From Romboutsia weinsteinii (GTDB lineage: Bacteria > Bacillota > Clostridia > Peptostreptococcales > Peptostreptococcaceae): a stretch of DNA of 41,343 bases. The notes beneath the pieces are model-generated. The model was not told the origin of the DNA, searched no databases, and saw only the letters and a list, made by a program, of their open reading frames with translations. Where the stretch lies: NCBI RefSeq assembly GCF_002250835.2, contig NZ_NOJY02000026.1:1-41343 (forward strand). The letters run 5' to 3'. A program made the translations under genes and the position numbers. Shown here piece after piece: positions 1 through 8,864 of the stretch; positions within the stretch are counted from its first letter, which is position 1; every line of letters starts with the position of its first letter.

Positions 1-1182
1 TTATCCTTACTAATAGCAGCTCAATTAATATTTGGTGTATCGACAAGTATAGTAATATCAAAGAGAATTGGGGAAGAGGATTATAAAAAGATAAATAGTA
101 CATTTAAGGTTGGATTATATTCTAGTTTTATATTTAGCGCACTTATATCTATAATAATTTTTTTATTTCAAGATAAACTACTATATGCACTAGGAGCAAC
201 AGGTCATGTAAAAAATCTTGCTAAACAATATTTAAATATAGCTATTATATTTAATGTATTTAGTTCGACTGGATATACATTAGTAAATAATATAAGAGCC
301 TTTGGATATCCCAAGATAGAAATTATAGTGGTGGTTTCAGCAACTCTTATAAATTTAGTATTTAATATATTCTTTACTTTCGTACTGAATATGGGGATTA
401 AAGGGATTGCTCTTTCCACATTAATTAGTGAAATATTCTACTTATTATTTTCTGTAGTATTCTTAATTAGAAAGAATTTATGGATAAAGAAGAGTAGTTT
501 AGATAAGAGTGAGATAAAAGAAATACTATCATCATTAGTGAAAATAGGATTTGTCCAGTTTTTAATGCAGGCTTTAAACAGCTTATCAGGATTTATTATA
601 AATAAAGTATTAATAAAATATGCTAGTGTGTTATACATCGGTGTATGGTCAATATGTAACAATATACAGATGATTATATTATTACCTTTAATAGGACTAA
701 CACAAGGTATACAGTCTGTGATAGCTTATTACCAAGGTAGTAATAATGAAGAAAAAAAGAGAGAAGTAAAATCAAAGACTATGAAGTATAGTTTGATTTA
801 CTCAATAACATTTGCTGTATTAATATCGTTATTTGCAAGTGATGCTGCAAAAATATTTACAGATGATATAACCTTTATGAGGCTATCTGTACCAATTATA
901 AGAATAATCTTAATAGGATTTCCTTTTATAGGGATTATATATACACAAATAACATTTATGCAAGTATCAGGTGATGAGAAACGTGCTAGCTTGCTAGGTA
1001 TAGTTAGACAAGTAATATTGTTAATCCCATTAGTAATAATACTTCCAACAATATTTTCTAGATATAATATAATGAATATTCCACCAGAGATAGCCATATT
1101 TTTAGCTATTCCAATTTCAGATTTCATATCATTTTTAGTATGTTATGTACTAAAAAATATTAATAAATCTAAAACTATATAA
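1..1182 (+). CDS. MATE family multidrug/cation antiporter, 5' truncated by window edge
   Basis: The reading frame is open from the first base, so only the last 393 residues are present. The protein is a chain of hydrophobic segments with the MATE pattern of paired 6-helix halves: the stretch LGATGHVKNLAKQYLNIAII resembles the conserved end of the first half (family form LGA..E....A..Y..I), and NNIRAFGYPK and QVSGDEKRA are the usual substrate-loop motifs. Members export cationic drugs or metabolites by Na+ or H+ antiport in the cytoplasmic membrane. The gene is followed by a hairpin terminator, so it ends its transcription unit. The ATG at 328 is internal, not the start. The MATE call is firm; the substrate cannot be read. 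Confidence 0.88.
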   Translation, partial: LSLLIAAQLIFGVSTSIVISKRIGEEDYKKINSTFKVGLYSSFIFSALISIIIFLFQDKLLYALGATGHVKNLAKQYLNIAIIFNVFSSTGYTLVNNIRAFGYPKIEIIVVVSATLINLVFNIFFTFVLNMGIKGIALSTLISEIFYLLFSVVFLIRKNLWIKKSSLDKSEIKEILSSLVKIGFVQFLMQALNSLSGFIINKVLIKYASVLYIGVWSICNNIQMIILLPLIGLTQGIQSVIAYYQGSNNEEKKREVKSKTMKYSLIYSITFAVLISLFASDAAKIFTDDITFMRLSVPIIRIILIGFPFIGIIYTQITFMQVSGDEKRASLLGIVRQVILLIPLVIILPTIFSRYNIMNIPPEIAIFLAIPISDFISFLVCYVLKNINKSKTI

Positions 1183-1220
1183 TGAGACTTTTATACTAAC
1201 TATCAAATAATATTAAGTAT

Positions 1221-1276
1221 AAGGAGTTGTGTCAAAATGATTAGTAAATCATTCTTAAGATACAGCTCCTTTATTT
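1221..1276 (+). terminator. Intrinsic terminator after the MATE gene
   Basis: A 13-bp stem (1221-1233 with 1259-1271, two G-U pairs) is followed by a T-rich stretch. A second small hairpin (ATGATT/AATCAT) sits in the loop. It separates the MATE gene from the PTS operon. Confidence 0.7.
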
Positions 1277-1369
1277 GTATATAAAGTATTAATCATAAAT
1301 TTTAGGAAATTGACCTTACAGATTTATTATAGTAGAATCAAAATATCATACTAGGTGGAGTTGAATTTT

Positions 1370-3250
1370 ATGAACAATAAGCACAAAATAATCATATCCT
1401 ACTTAAATTCTAGTGAGAGCTATAGCACAAGTAGTGAAATTGCCCAGTACCTAGGAGTAAGTGAAAGAAGTATTAAAAGATACATCAAAGATATAAACTT
1501 ATCGCTAGAACAATATGGTGCAAAGATAGATTCTGTAAAAGGTATAGGTTATAAATTAAATATTTTATATACTAAAGAATTTAAAAAATATATACAAAGT
1601 ATTAATCTTGATTCTAAAGATGAATCTATAAGAAGTGTAGATCTGATACGAAGCATATTAATACATTCGCCGATTAGTTTAGATTCATTATGTGAAGTAC
1701 TATTCTTAAGCAGGTCCACATTACAAAATGAAATAGGACAAGTTAGAGAAATGTTTGAAGTATATGATATAAAACTTATGTATAAACCATATAAGGGGCT
1801 GTATATAGAAGGTGAAGAGGAAAATATAAGGAAATGTTGTGTAAAGTATTTTTTCAAAGATGACAATGATAGTGAGCTTTGTGAAAATTTAGATTTAATA
1901 AATGATAACTTTATAAAATATTTACAGAAATACATTGAAAAGTCATTTCTAGATAACAATATTTTTAAGAATTATTATGAAATAATATACTTATCAAAAT
2001 TTATAGCAGTTTGTTTTTTTAGATCTTTAAATGGAAATAAAGTAAAGCTACCAGTGGTAGGAAACTATAAGGATATTACGAGTACCTTTAATGACACATT
2101 TATTAAAGATATTTATGAGCATTATGATTTAGTCATAGATGAGGATGAAATTCTATATGCAAACATAATAGCTAAAGCAGATAAAAAGCTTATATTAAAT
2201 ATAAACCCTAAAGAAGAATATATAAGGTCAATTATTATGAAAGCCCTTATAGATATAGATATAAAGTATAAAGTTTTTCTATCTGAGGATATAGAATTAA
2301 TTAAATACTTAACGAATCATATTTTAAATTCTTATCATAGATACTACCTAAAGTTTAATGTAGATAACACAATTTTAAATCAAGTTAAAATGAATTATCC
2401 TCAGAGTTTTAACTATGCCCTTGAGTTGGCAAAGAGCATTGAAGATATATTTAAAGTAGAGATAAATGAAAATGAGCTTGGATATATTGCAATTCATTTT
2501 GCAACAGCTATTGAAAGGTTAAACCAAAAAACTAGTTATAGAGCTATAATAATTTGTAACACTGGAATGGGTACCTCAGAGCTTCTAAAGACAAAGCTAC
2601 GAAGATATTTTCCAGATATAGAGGTCATCGGTTGCTATCAGCTTAATTTTATTAATTTTGATAGTTTTGAAGAGATAGACTTTATAATATCAACTACAAG
2701 TACAAAAGGATACATAAACAATAATAGTATAATACGTGTATCACCTATGATGACTAATGAAGATATAGATATTATTGAAAATAAATTAAATGAAATTTAC
2801 TTTAATAAATATTTAAAAAACCTTTTTTTACAAGATATATTTTATTATAAGTTAAATTTAAATAATAAAATGGAGCTTATTGAGTTTATATCAGATGATA
2901 TGGTACAAAAAGGATTTATTTCTAGTAAAGATAAAGTAGATGTAATAAAGAGGGAAAACATATCATCAACAGAAATATCTGATTTAGTAGCTGTTCCTCA
3001 TTGTATATCAAATGATGGAAGCAATGTAATTGCAATATGCAGCTTAGAAAAACCAATAAAATGGGGAAGTACAAAAATTAAACTTGTATTTATAGCTTTT
3101 TTAAACTCAGAAATAAAAAATAATAAAAATGTATTTTCATTTATCAATTCAAAAATAAAAAAAGGGGATACTGTAAATAGACTATGTGAATGTGTAACGT
3201 TAGATAAGTTTACGCAAGTATTAATGGAGAGTAGTAGCAATGATAGTTAA
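1370..3250 (+). CDS. BglG/LicR-type PTS-regulated transcriptional activator (HTH-PRD-PRD-EIIB-EIIA)
   Basis: This 626-residue protein has the LicR/MtlR layout: a DeoR-like HTH near residues 1-60 (SSEIAQYLGVSERSIKRYI), a second Mga-like HTH around 75-165, two PRD domains around 175-385 (HILNSYHRYY; GYIAIHFATAIER), a Gat-type EIIB domain with phosphorylatable Cys396 in CNTGMGTSE, and a fructose/mannitol-type EIIA with His544 in AVPHCIS. Such proteins activate PTS operons and are switched by phosphorylation from HPr and the cognate EII. The ATG at 1370 is preferred over the upstream GTG at 1355, because AGGTGGAG (1353-1360) is its ribosome binding site. The next gene starts inside its 3' end, so the regulator is translationally coupled to the PTS it most likely controls. 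Confidence 0.92.
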   Translation: MNNKHKIIISYLNSSESYSTSSEIAQYLGVSERSIKRYIKDINLSLEQYGAKIDSVKGIGYKLNILYTKEFKKYIQSINLDSKDESIRSVDLIRSILIHSPISLDSLCEVLFLSRSTLQNEIGQVREMFEVYDIKLMYKPYKGLYIEGEEENIRKCCVKYFFKDDNDSELCENLDLINDNFIKYLQKYIEKSFLDNNIFKNYYEIIYLSKFIAVCFFRSLNGNKVKLPVVGNYKDITSTFNDTFIKDIYEHYDLVIDEDEILYANIIAKADKKLILNINPKEEYIRSIIMKALIDIDIKYKVFLSEDIELIKYLTNHILNSYHRYYLKFNVDNTILNQVKMNYPQSFNYALELAKSIEDIFKVEINENELGYIAIHFATAIERLNQKTSYRAIIICNTGMGTSELLKTKLRRYFPDIEVIGCYQLNFINFDSFEEIDFIISTTSTKGYINNNSIIRVSPMMTNEDIDIIENKLNEIYFNKYLKNLFLQDIFYYKLNLNNKMELIEFISDDMVQKGFISSKDKVDVIKRENISSTEISDLVAVPHCISNDGSNVIAICSLEKPIKWGSTKIKLVFIAFLNSEIKNNKNVFSFINSKIKKGDTVNRLCECVTLDKFTQVLMESSSNDS

Positions 3251-3671
3251 ATATAATATAAATTGTAAAGATAAATATGAAGTATTAAGTAGTATAGCTA
3301 GTATAGCTAGAGAAAATAACAATGTTAGAGATGAAAAATTATATCTGGAGGGGTTAATAAAGAGGGAAGAACAATTTACAACTGGATTTGGGAACTCAGT
3401 AGCTATACCTCATTGCAAAGGGGAATTTGTACAAGAGAGTTGTATTATTGTAATGAAGCTAGAGAATAAGATAGATTGGAACTCTTTAGATAATAAAGCG
3501 GTAAATATAATAATAGCTTTTGCGGTAGCAGAGGAGGATATGAGTAATAAATATCTAGTTGATATATCAAAAATAGCAAAGCATCTAATGGATGTTGAGT
3601 TTATAAATCAAATTCAAGAATGTAATACAAAAGATGAGCTAGAAAAAAGCTTACTTAGTATCATACAATAA
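3240..3671 (+). CDS. PTS EIIA component, fructose/mannitol (PTS-EIIA type 2) family
   Basis: At 143 residues this is a single soluble EIIA domain. His58 in the motif SVAIPHCKG is the expected phosphorylation site that takes phosphate from HPr-P and passes it to EIIB. The start overlaps the end of the regulator gene by 11 bases, with a GGAG element about 10 bases upstream, so the two are translationally coupled. The EIIBC permease follows after 21 bases. The fold and site resemble the EIIA domain at the end of the preceding regulator, but the two are clearly diverged. The sugar is not readable; the family transports fructose, mannitol, mannose-like sugars or galactitol. Confidence 0.9.
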   Translation: MIVKYNINCKDKYEVLSSIASIARENNNVRDEKLYLEGLIKREEQFTTGFGNSVAIPHCKGEFVQESCIIVMKLENKIDWNSLDNKAVNIIIAFAVAEEDMSNKYLVDISKIAKHLMDVEFINQIQECNTKDELEKSLLSIIQ

Positions 3672-3692
3672 AAGATAAATGGACGTGATTTT

Positions 3693-5198
3693 ATGAGTTT
3701 AAAAATTGTAGGTATAAGTAATTGCCCTGTAGGTATAGCGCATACATATATGGTTGCGCAAGCATTGATTAAAGAAGGTAACAACAGAGGTCATAATATA
3801 AAGATAGAAACTCAGGGAGCCTTAGGTTGTGAAAATAAATTAAGTGACGAAGATATAGAAGGAGCTGAGTGTGTAATATTAGCAGTAGGGCGGTCTTTAT
3901 CTGATGAAGAGTTAAAAAAATTTGAAAGTAAAATAGTAATAACAAGAGATATAAACGAAGTCCTGAGAGATATTGATAGAGTATTTGATGACTTAGAATT
4001 AGAAGTTAAATCAAATAAGTTGAATAATTATAAGCAAGAAGAGGTTCATTTTCCAAAAGATGAAATTGATAATTTAGAAAAAGATATAGAGATAAATAAG
4101 TATACTAGTATAGAGAATTTATTAGATGATAAACAAAAAATACATAATACTAATAAGAACCTAAATATAAAAAATAATATATTTAAACATATAATGCATG
4201 GTATATCATATACTATTCCGCTAGCTGTGGCAGGTGGAATGTTAATGGTTTTATCCTCATCCATATATGGAATAAAAGGTGAACTGAGTGAATTTGTATA
4301 TATATTACAATCTATAGGTATGGTAGGCATAAGTCTGATGACGCCTATATTAGGTGCATATATTGCTTACTCAATAGCTGATAAACCAGCTTTAGCCCCA
4401 GCGTTATTAGGAAGTTACTTAGCAAATAGTAAAGATATATTGGGCATAAATGGTAACTCTGGTTTCTTAGGAGCAATAGTAGTTGGAATTTTGGTAGGAT
4501 ACTTTGTAAAGTATCTAAAAAAGATAAAAGTACATAAAAATGTAGATCATCTGATGGGATTCATCATAATACCCGTATTAGCAACATTGATAATAACTAC
4601 AGTAGTATATTATATAATTGCTCCTATAACAAGCTTTGTAACTATTAATATAAGTCAATATTTAAATTCAATGTCTAGTCAAAATACAATAGTAGTATGT
4701 GCGATTGTAGGTATAATGACTGTGCTAGATATGGGAGGTCCTATAAATAAAGCTGCTTACTTATTTGCACTAGGAATGGTGGAACAAGGAAATTTAATTT
4801 ACTTTGGGACTGTAGCTATAACAAATTTAATGCCTCCTATTTCTGTAGGGATAGCGACATTTATAAAGCCTAATTTATTTAATAAAGAAGAAATAGAGGC
4901 TGGAGCATCATCAATTATAGTTGGATCTTTTGGGATTACAGAACCGGCGATACCATATGCGGTAAATGATCCAATACCCATTATGAGTGCACAAATAATA
5001 TCTGCAATAATTGCAGCAAGCATAGGATGTATTTTTAATGTAAAGAGAGTTGCTCCAGGGGCTAGCATAGTAGATCCTATAATAGGAAATATTACTCCAA
5101 TGCTAGGATTTTATATAACTGTGATAATTGGAGTAGCAATAAATACTTTGCTAGTAGTCTTATTCAAGAGCATGAAATTAAAATTAAATAATAAATAA
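3693..5198 (+). CDS. PTS fructose-family EIIBC permease
   Basis: The 501-residue protein starts with a fructose-type EIIB domain (about residues 1-95), with Cys11 in the signature NCPVGIAHTYM. A charged, Asn/Lys-rich linker follows (about 95-160). The EIIC membrane domain (about 165-500) has many hydrophobic helices and the conserved segments PLAVAGGMLM, DMGGPINKAAY and GSFGITEPAIPYA, typical of Fru-family EIIC. Together with the upstream EIIA it completes a PTS: the sugar crosses the membrane and is phosphorylated by EIIB. A terminator lies directly after the stop, so the operon is regulator-EIIA-EIIBC. A downstream sugar-phosphate enzyme is absent, so the substrate stays open. Confidence 0.92.
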   Translation: MSLKIVGISNCPVGIAHTYMVAQALIKEGNNRGHNIKIETQGALGCENKLSDEDIEGAECVILAVGRSLSDEELKKFESKIVITRDINEVLRDIDRVFDDLELEVKSNKLNNYKQEEVHFPKDEIDNLEKDIEINKYTSIENLLDDKQKIHNTNKNLNIKNNIFKHIMHGISYTIPLAVAGGMLMVLSSSIYGIKGELSEFVYILQSIGMVGISLMTPILGAYIAYSIADKPALAPALLGSYLANSKDILGINGNSGFLGAIVVGILVGYFVKYLKKIKVHKNVDHLMGFIIIPVLATLIITTVVYYIIAPITSFVTINISQYLNSMSSQNTIVVCAIVGIMTVLDMGGPINKAAYLFALGMVEQGNLIYFGTVAITNLMPPISVGIATFIKPNLFNKEEIEAGASSIIVGSFGITEPAIPYAVNDPIPIMSAQIISAIIAASIGCIFNVKRVAPGASIVDPIIGNITPMLGFYITVIIGVAINTLLVVLFKSMKLKLNNK

Positions 5199-5228
5199 AA
5201 AAATGTCACTTGCAGGTGACATTTTTTT
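5199..5228 (+). terminator. Intrinsic terminator of the fructose-type PTS operon
   Basis: AAATGTCAC (5201-5209) pairs with GTGACATTT (5216-5224), loop of six bases, followed by a run of T. It starts a few bases after the EIIBC stop codon. Confidence 0.85.
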
Positions 5229-5305
5229 ATGTGAAGTAAATTTTTAAATTAAAGTATAATGAAATAAGGAAAAGGATTTTATGACGTATGAGTAAGGAGA
5301 TATAA

Positions 5306-6493
5306 ATGTTTGATTTTAATTATAAGCCAAATCGTATAGAAGAAAAATGTAGAAAATGGGATATAGATATAATTAGATCTAAATTCGGAGAAGTAAATGA
5401 AGATTTTATACCTATGTGGATAGCAGATATGGATTTTAAAGTACCACAGAAGTTAGAAGATGCATTTAGTAGAACAGTTAAAAGAGGTGTATTTGGTTAT
5501 ACATACTGCTATGACGAGTTTTATGACGCAATTATAGGATGGCAAAAAGATATACACGATGTAAATATTGAGAAAGAATGGATTACATTAACATATGGAA
5601 CTGTATCAACTATTCATTACACAATCCAAGCTTTTTGCAAAGAAGGAGATAGTATAATTTTAAATACTCCTGTATACGATCCTTTTGAATCGGCAGCTAA
5701 GAAACAAGGTGTAAGAGTTATTACTAATGAGCTAGATGTTATAGATAATAGATATCATATAAATTTTGATAGATTAGAAAAACAGATAAAAGAGAATAAG
5801 CCAAAACTTATGATGTTCTGTACTCCTCATAATCCATCTGGAAGGATATGGAGTATAGAGGAAATAAGAAGGGTAGCAAGAATATGCAAAGAAAATAATG
5901 TAATACTAGTCGCAGATGAAGTTCATGCAGAGCATATTCACTTTGGTAAATTTGAATCAGTATTTAAACTAGAAGAAGAATTATTAGATAATATGATACT
6001 TTTAACTTCGCCTAATAAAGCCTTTAATCTAGGAGGACTTAAGACTTCGTACTCTGTAGTTAGGAGCGAGAGTATAAGAAGTATATTTAGAAAAAAGTTA
6101 GTTCAAAACTCTATAACTTCACCAAATGTATTTGGGATAATAGGAATAATAACTGCTTACAATGATTGCAGAGATTGGTTAGATGCAATTAATATTTATC
6201 TAAGAGAAAATTACGAACTATTAGAAACAACAATAAGAGAAAAGATGCCTATGCTAGAAGTAATGACAATGGAATCATCATATCTAGCTTGGATAAATAT
6301 AAGTAAATTAAATATAACTTCAAGTGCGTTTGTAAGTAAATTAGCTCTACAAGAAAGTGTACTAGTTGAAGATGGTGGGCATTTTGTTGCAGATGGTGAG
6401 GATTATATAAGAGTTAATTTGGGAACACAAAGAGATAATGTTGAAGAATCTTTAGTTAGATTAGAAAGATTTATTAATAATTTAGATCATTAA
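5306..6493 (+). CDS. malY: MalY/PatB-type PLP-dependent cystathionine beta-lyase/aminotransferase
   Basis: This 395-residue protein is a fold-type I PLP enzyme of the MalY/PatB subfamily, which cleaves C-S bonds in cystathionine or cysteine conjugates to give pyruvate, ammonia and a thiol. Visible features are the N-terminal MWIADMDF motif, FCTPHNPSGR, VADEVHAEHIHFG with the cofactor Asp, Lys238 in SPNKAFNLGG as the PLP Schiff base, and the C-terminal RVNLGTQRDNVEESL with the carboxylate-binding Arg. Length and Lys position match E. coli MalY. The start has an AAGGAGA site 7-12 bases upstream. The gene lies 48 bases before a MalX-like EIIBC, the same pairing as E. coli malX-malY but in reverse order. 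In E. coli MalY also antagonises MalT; no MalT gene is visible here. Confidence 0.92.
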   Translation: MFDFNYKPNRIEEKCRKWDIDIIRSKFGEVNEDFIPMWIADMDFKVPQKLEDAFSRTVKRGVFGYTYCYDEFYDAIIGWQKDIHDVNIEKEWITLTYGTVSTIHYTIQAFCKEGDSIILNTPVYDPFESAAKKQGVRVITNELDVIDNRYHINFDRLEKQIKENKPKLMMFCTPHNPSGRIWSIEEIRRVARICKENNVILVADEVHAEHIHFGKFESVFKLEEELLDNMILLTSPNKAFNLGGLKTSYSVVRSESIRSIFRKKLVQNSITSPNVFGIIGIITAYNDCRDWLDAINIYLRENYELLETTIREKMPMLEVMTMESSYLAWINISKLNITSSAFVSKLALQESVLVEDGGHFVADGEDYIRVNLGTQRDNVEESLVRLERFINNLDH

Positions 6494-6541
6494 TATGTTA
6501 GAAACAACAAAGCTATTATAAAAACAACAGGAGGAACATAA

Positions 6542-8125
6542 ATGAAAAAGAAATTATTCGATTTTTTCCAAAAGCTTTCTAGAGCTTTTCTACTACCAAT
6601 AGTATTGATATCATTTGCATCAATGGTATTAGGTTTAGCATCAGTATTTTTATGGCATGATCAGTTAAAAGAAATGCTACCTTTTATAGCATCAGCACCA
6701 GTTCAGTATGTAGCTAATATAATGAACACAATAGCAAATGCAATAATGGGTAACATAGCTTTATTATTTGCAGTTTCATTATCATTTGCTATGGCAAATG
6801 AAGATAAAGAGTTTGCAGCACTTGGTGGACTTGTAGGATACATAGCATTCTTAATGGGAATGGGAACCTTAGTATCTTTAAATCCAGATGTAGCAAATAT
6901 GTTTACAGAAAAGACTATAACTTCAATTTTAGGAATAGAAACTATAGATACAGGTATGATAGGCGGTATAGTTGTTGGTCTATTCTCTGCATTTATACAC
7001 AATAGAACTCATAAGATAAAATTACCTATGGCAATATCTTTCTTCGGTGGAAATAGATTTGTACCAATAGCTAATGCAATATTTTTCGTAATATTAGGCC
7101 AATTATTCCCGTATGCTTGGGCAGTTGTATCTAACATGATAAGCTCGGCTGCGATGGCTGTTGCTAACTCAGGAGTATTTGCGCCATTCTTATATGGATT
7201 TGGAGAAAGATTACTTATACCAACTGGCCTACACCATGTTTGGAATGCAGTAATACGTGACACTGCAGTATCTGGTATATATACTTTCCCAACTGGAGAA
7301 GTAGTAGAAGGATCAAGAATAGCATACAATGCATTCTTAACAAGTAATGTGCTTCCAGAAGGAACTACTATAGTAGAGTTAGTTAAATTCTTAAGAGGTG
7401 GACAAGTTCCAATAACAATGTTTGCATTGCCTGCAATAGCTTTTGCAATGTACAAAACAGCTAAGCCAGCAAATAGAAATGCTATAAAGCCTTTATTAAT
7501 AACTGGAGTATTCTCAATATTAATAGCTGGTATAACAGAGCCGCTAGAATTTGCATTCATGTTTGCATCACCTATATTATACTTTATATATGCAGTGCTA
7601 AATGGTTTAAGTTTCATGTTCTCATACATGCTTGGAAATGGTATGGGTGGAGCAGAACCTAACTTAATAGGGTTGTTATTATATGGAGTATTAAGACCAG
7701 AATCTAAGTTCTTCATAGTATTGCTTCTTGGAATACCATTTGGTATAGGATCATATTTACTATTTAAATGGTGGATAGTTAAGTATGATGTAAAGACTCC
7801 AGGTAGAGGTGGAGAATATGACCAAAGTATGGAAGTAGCAGGAGATACAGGAAATACTACGGATCCTTTAAAGTTAAAAGCGCAAGTAGCAATAGAAGGA
7901 CTTGGTGGAGCTGCGAATATAGAAGTTGTTGACTGCTGTATATCTAGATTACGTGTAATATTAAAAGATATGAGTTTAGTTGATGAAAATAAATTAAAAT
8001 CAACAGGATGTATGGGTGTAGTAAAAGTAGATGATCAAAATATACAAGTAATCTATGGAACTACTGTACATTTAGTAAAAAATGCGATAATAAAAGAATT
8101 AGATAGTATTGCAAAAGCAAGCTAA
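6542..8125 (+). CDS. malX: PTS glucose/maltose-family EIIBC (MalX/PtsG-like)
   Basis: The 527-residue protein has the order EIIC-EIIB. EIIC (about residues 1-415) carries the Glc-family helices and motifs FFGGNRFVPI, GERLLIPTGLHHVWN and AGITEPLEFAFMF. EIIB (about 440-527) has the phospho-Cys in DCCISRLR; by alignment the second Cys, Cys466, matches the family position and Cys465 is an extra neighbour. There is no EIIA domain on the chain. The AGGAGG-like site lies 6-10 bases before the ATG. Co-direction with the malY-like gene supports a MalX-type assignment, though PtsG-like glucose or N-acetylglucosamine transporters have the same architecture. EIIA is probably supplied by the gene that follows at 8221. 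Confidence 0.9.
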   Translation: MKKKLFDFFQKLSRAFLLPIVLISFASMVLGLASVFLWHDQLKEMLPFIASAPVQYVANIMNTIANAIMGNIALLFAVSLSFAMANEDKEFAALGGLVGYIAFLMGMGTLVSLNPDVANMFTEKTITSILGIETIDTGMIGGIVVGLFSAFIHNRTHKIKLPMAISFFGGNRFVPIANAIFFVILGQLFPYAWAVVSNMISSAAMAVANSGVFAPFLYGFGERLLIPTGLHHVWNAVIRDTAVSGIYTFPTGEVVEGSRIAYNAFLTSNVLPEGTTIVELVKFLRGGQVPITMFALPAIAFAMYKTAKPANRNAIKPLLITGVFSILIAGITEPLEFAFMFASPILYFIYAVLNGLSFMFSYMLGNGMGGAEPNLIGLLLYGVLRPESKFFIVLLLGIPFGIGSYLLFKWWIVKYDVKTPGRGGEYDQSMEVAGDTGNTTDPLKLKAQVAIEGLGGAANIEVVDCCISRLRVILKDMSLVDENKLKSTGCMGVVKVDDQNIQVIYGTTVHLVKNAIIKELDSIAKAS

Positions 8126-8140
8126 AATAATTTATGGATG

Positions 8141-8180
8141 AATATATGACACCTACATCAAGTAGGTGTCATATATTTTA
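8141..8180 (+). terminator. Strong hairpin between EIIBC and EIIA genes
   Basis: A perfect 16-bp stem (8141-8156 with 8162-8177) with a 5-base loop is followed by TTTA rather than a long T-run. It lies inside what would otherwise be one PTS operon, so it may end most transcripts, allow partial read-through, or stabilise the upstream mRNA 3' end. Confidence 0.65.
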
Positions 8181-8220
8181 TATATTAAAAAATATAATAA
8201 GTACATAAAAGGAGAATAAG

Positions 8221-8718
8221 ATGAGCTTTTTTAAAAATATATTTAGAGGAAAACAAGAAAATACAGAAGAAATAGCAATATTAACAAATGGAAAGCTTGT
8301 AGATATATCTCAAGTGCCTGACCAAGTATTTTCAACAAGAATGATGGGTGACGGATTCGCTATGGACACAATAGACGGAAAAATATTTTCACCAGTAGCA
8401 GGTAAGGTTGAAGTTGTATTTCAAACTAAGCATGCTGTAGCAATTACTTCTAATGATGGTAGAGAGATACTAATACATTTAGGAGTAGATACAGTTAATT
8501 TAGACGGGAAAGGATTTGAAGTTTTTGTACAAGTTGGCCAAGAAGTTAAAGTTGGAGATAAACTAGTTGACATGGATGTTAACTTTGTAGAAAAAAATGC
8601 AAAATCTTCAATGCCAATAGTAGTATTTACAAATTTAAATGAAGATGAGGCTGTTGAAATAAATGAGGGAAATGCTACTGTTGGAGAGCTAAATAGAATA
8701 AAAATAATAAAAAAATAA
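8221..8718 (+). CDS. crr: PTS glucose-type EIIA (Crr-like), stand-alone
   Basis: This 165-residue protein is a complete EIIA-Glc domain. It has SPVAGKVEVV, the first active-site His71 in TKHAVAI, the phosphorylated His86 in ILIHLGVDTV and the C-terminal VVFTN segment; the 15-residue spacing of the two histidines equals that of E. coli IIA-Glc (His75/His90). It takes phosphate from HPr and gives it to a Glc-family EIIB, most simply the EIIBC encoded just upstream, which lacks its own EIIA. An AAAGGAGAA site precedes the ATG. In Firmicutes EIIA-Glc is usually fused to EIICB and a free form often serves several permeases, which may apply here. Confidence 0.93.
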   Translation: MSFFKNIFRGKQENTEEIAILTNGKLVDISQVPDQVFSTRMMGDGFAMDTIDGKIFSPVAGKVEVVFQTKHAVAITSNDGREILIHLGVDTVNLDGKGFEVFVQVGQEVKVGDKLVDMDVNFVEKNAKSSMPIVVFTNLNEDEAVEINEGNATVGELNRIKIIKK

Positions 8719-8746
8719 TATTTAATAAATGATTAGATATAGATAG

Positions 8747-8778
8747 AAGAGAGTTAGGGTATAATCTAGCTCTCTTTT
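8747..8778 (+). terminator. Intrinsic terminator after the EIIA gene
   Basis: AAGAGAGTTAG (8747-8757) pairs with CTAGCTCTCTT (8766-8776, one G-U pair), followed by TTT. It ends the malY-malX-crr block. Confidence 0.75.
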
Positions 8779-8849
8779 ATATTATTACTGATAAAATTCC
8801 AACAAAGTATAATATAAACTGTCTAAATAGGATAAATATGGATAAATTA

Positions 8850-8858
8850 TGCTATAAT
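8850..8858 (+). promoter_or_regulatory. Candidate extended -10 promoter for the leader and GGDEF unit
   Basis: TG at 8850-8851, one base, then a perfect TATAAT at 8853-8858 gives an extended -10 element. No good -35 is seen, which is tolerated with the TG extension. Transcription would start near 8865, about 200 bases before the first start codon. Confidence 0.45.
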
Positions 8859-8864
8859 AAATTG

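Noticed and set aside
328..1182. MATE gene starting at 328
   Set aside because: The frame stays open with MATE-like sequence back to base 1, so the ATG is internal and the gene is cut by the window.
7009..7716. A 235-codon minus-strand frame inside the EIIBC gene
   Set aside because: It lies wholly within a clear PTS gene, has no ribosome binding site and no recognisable domain.
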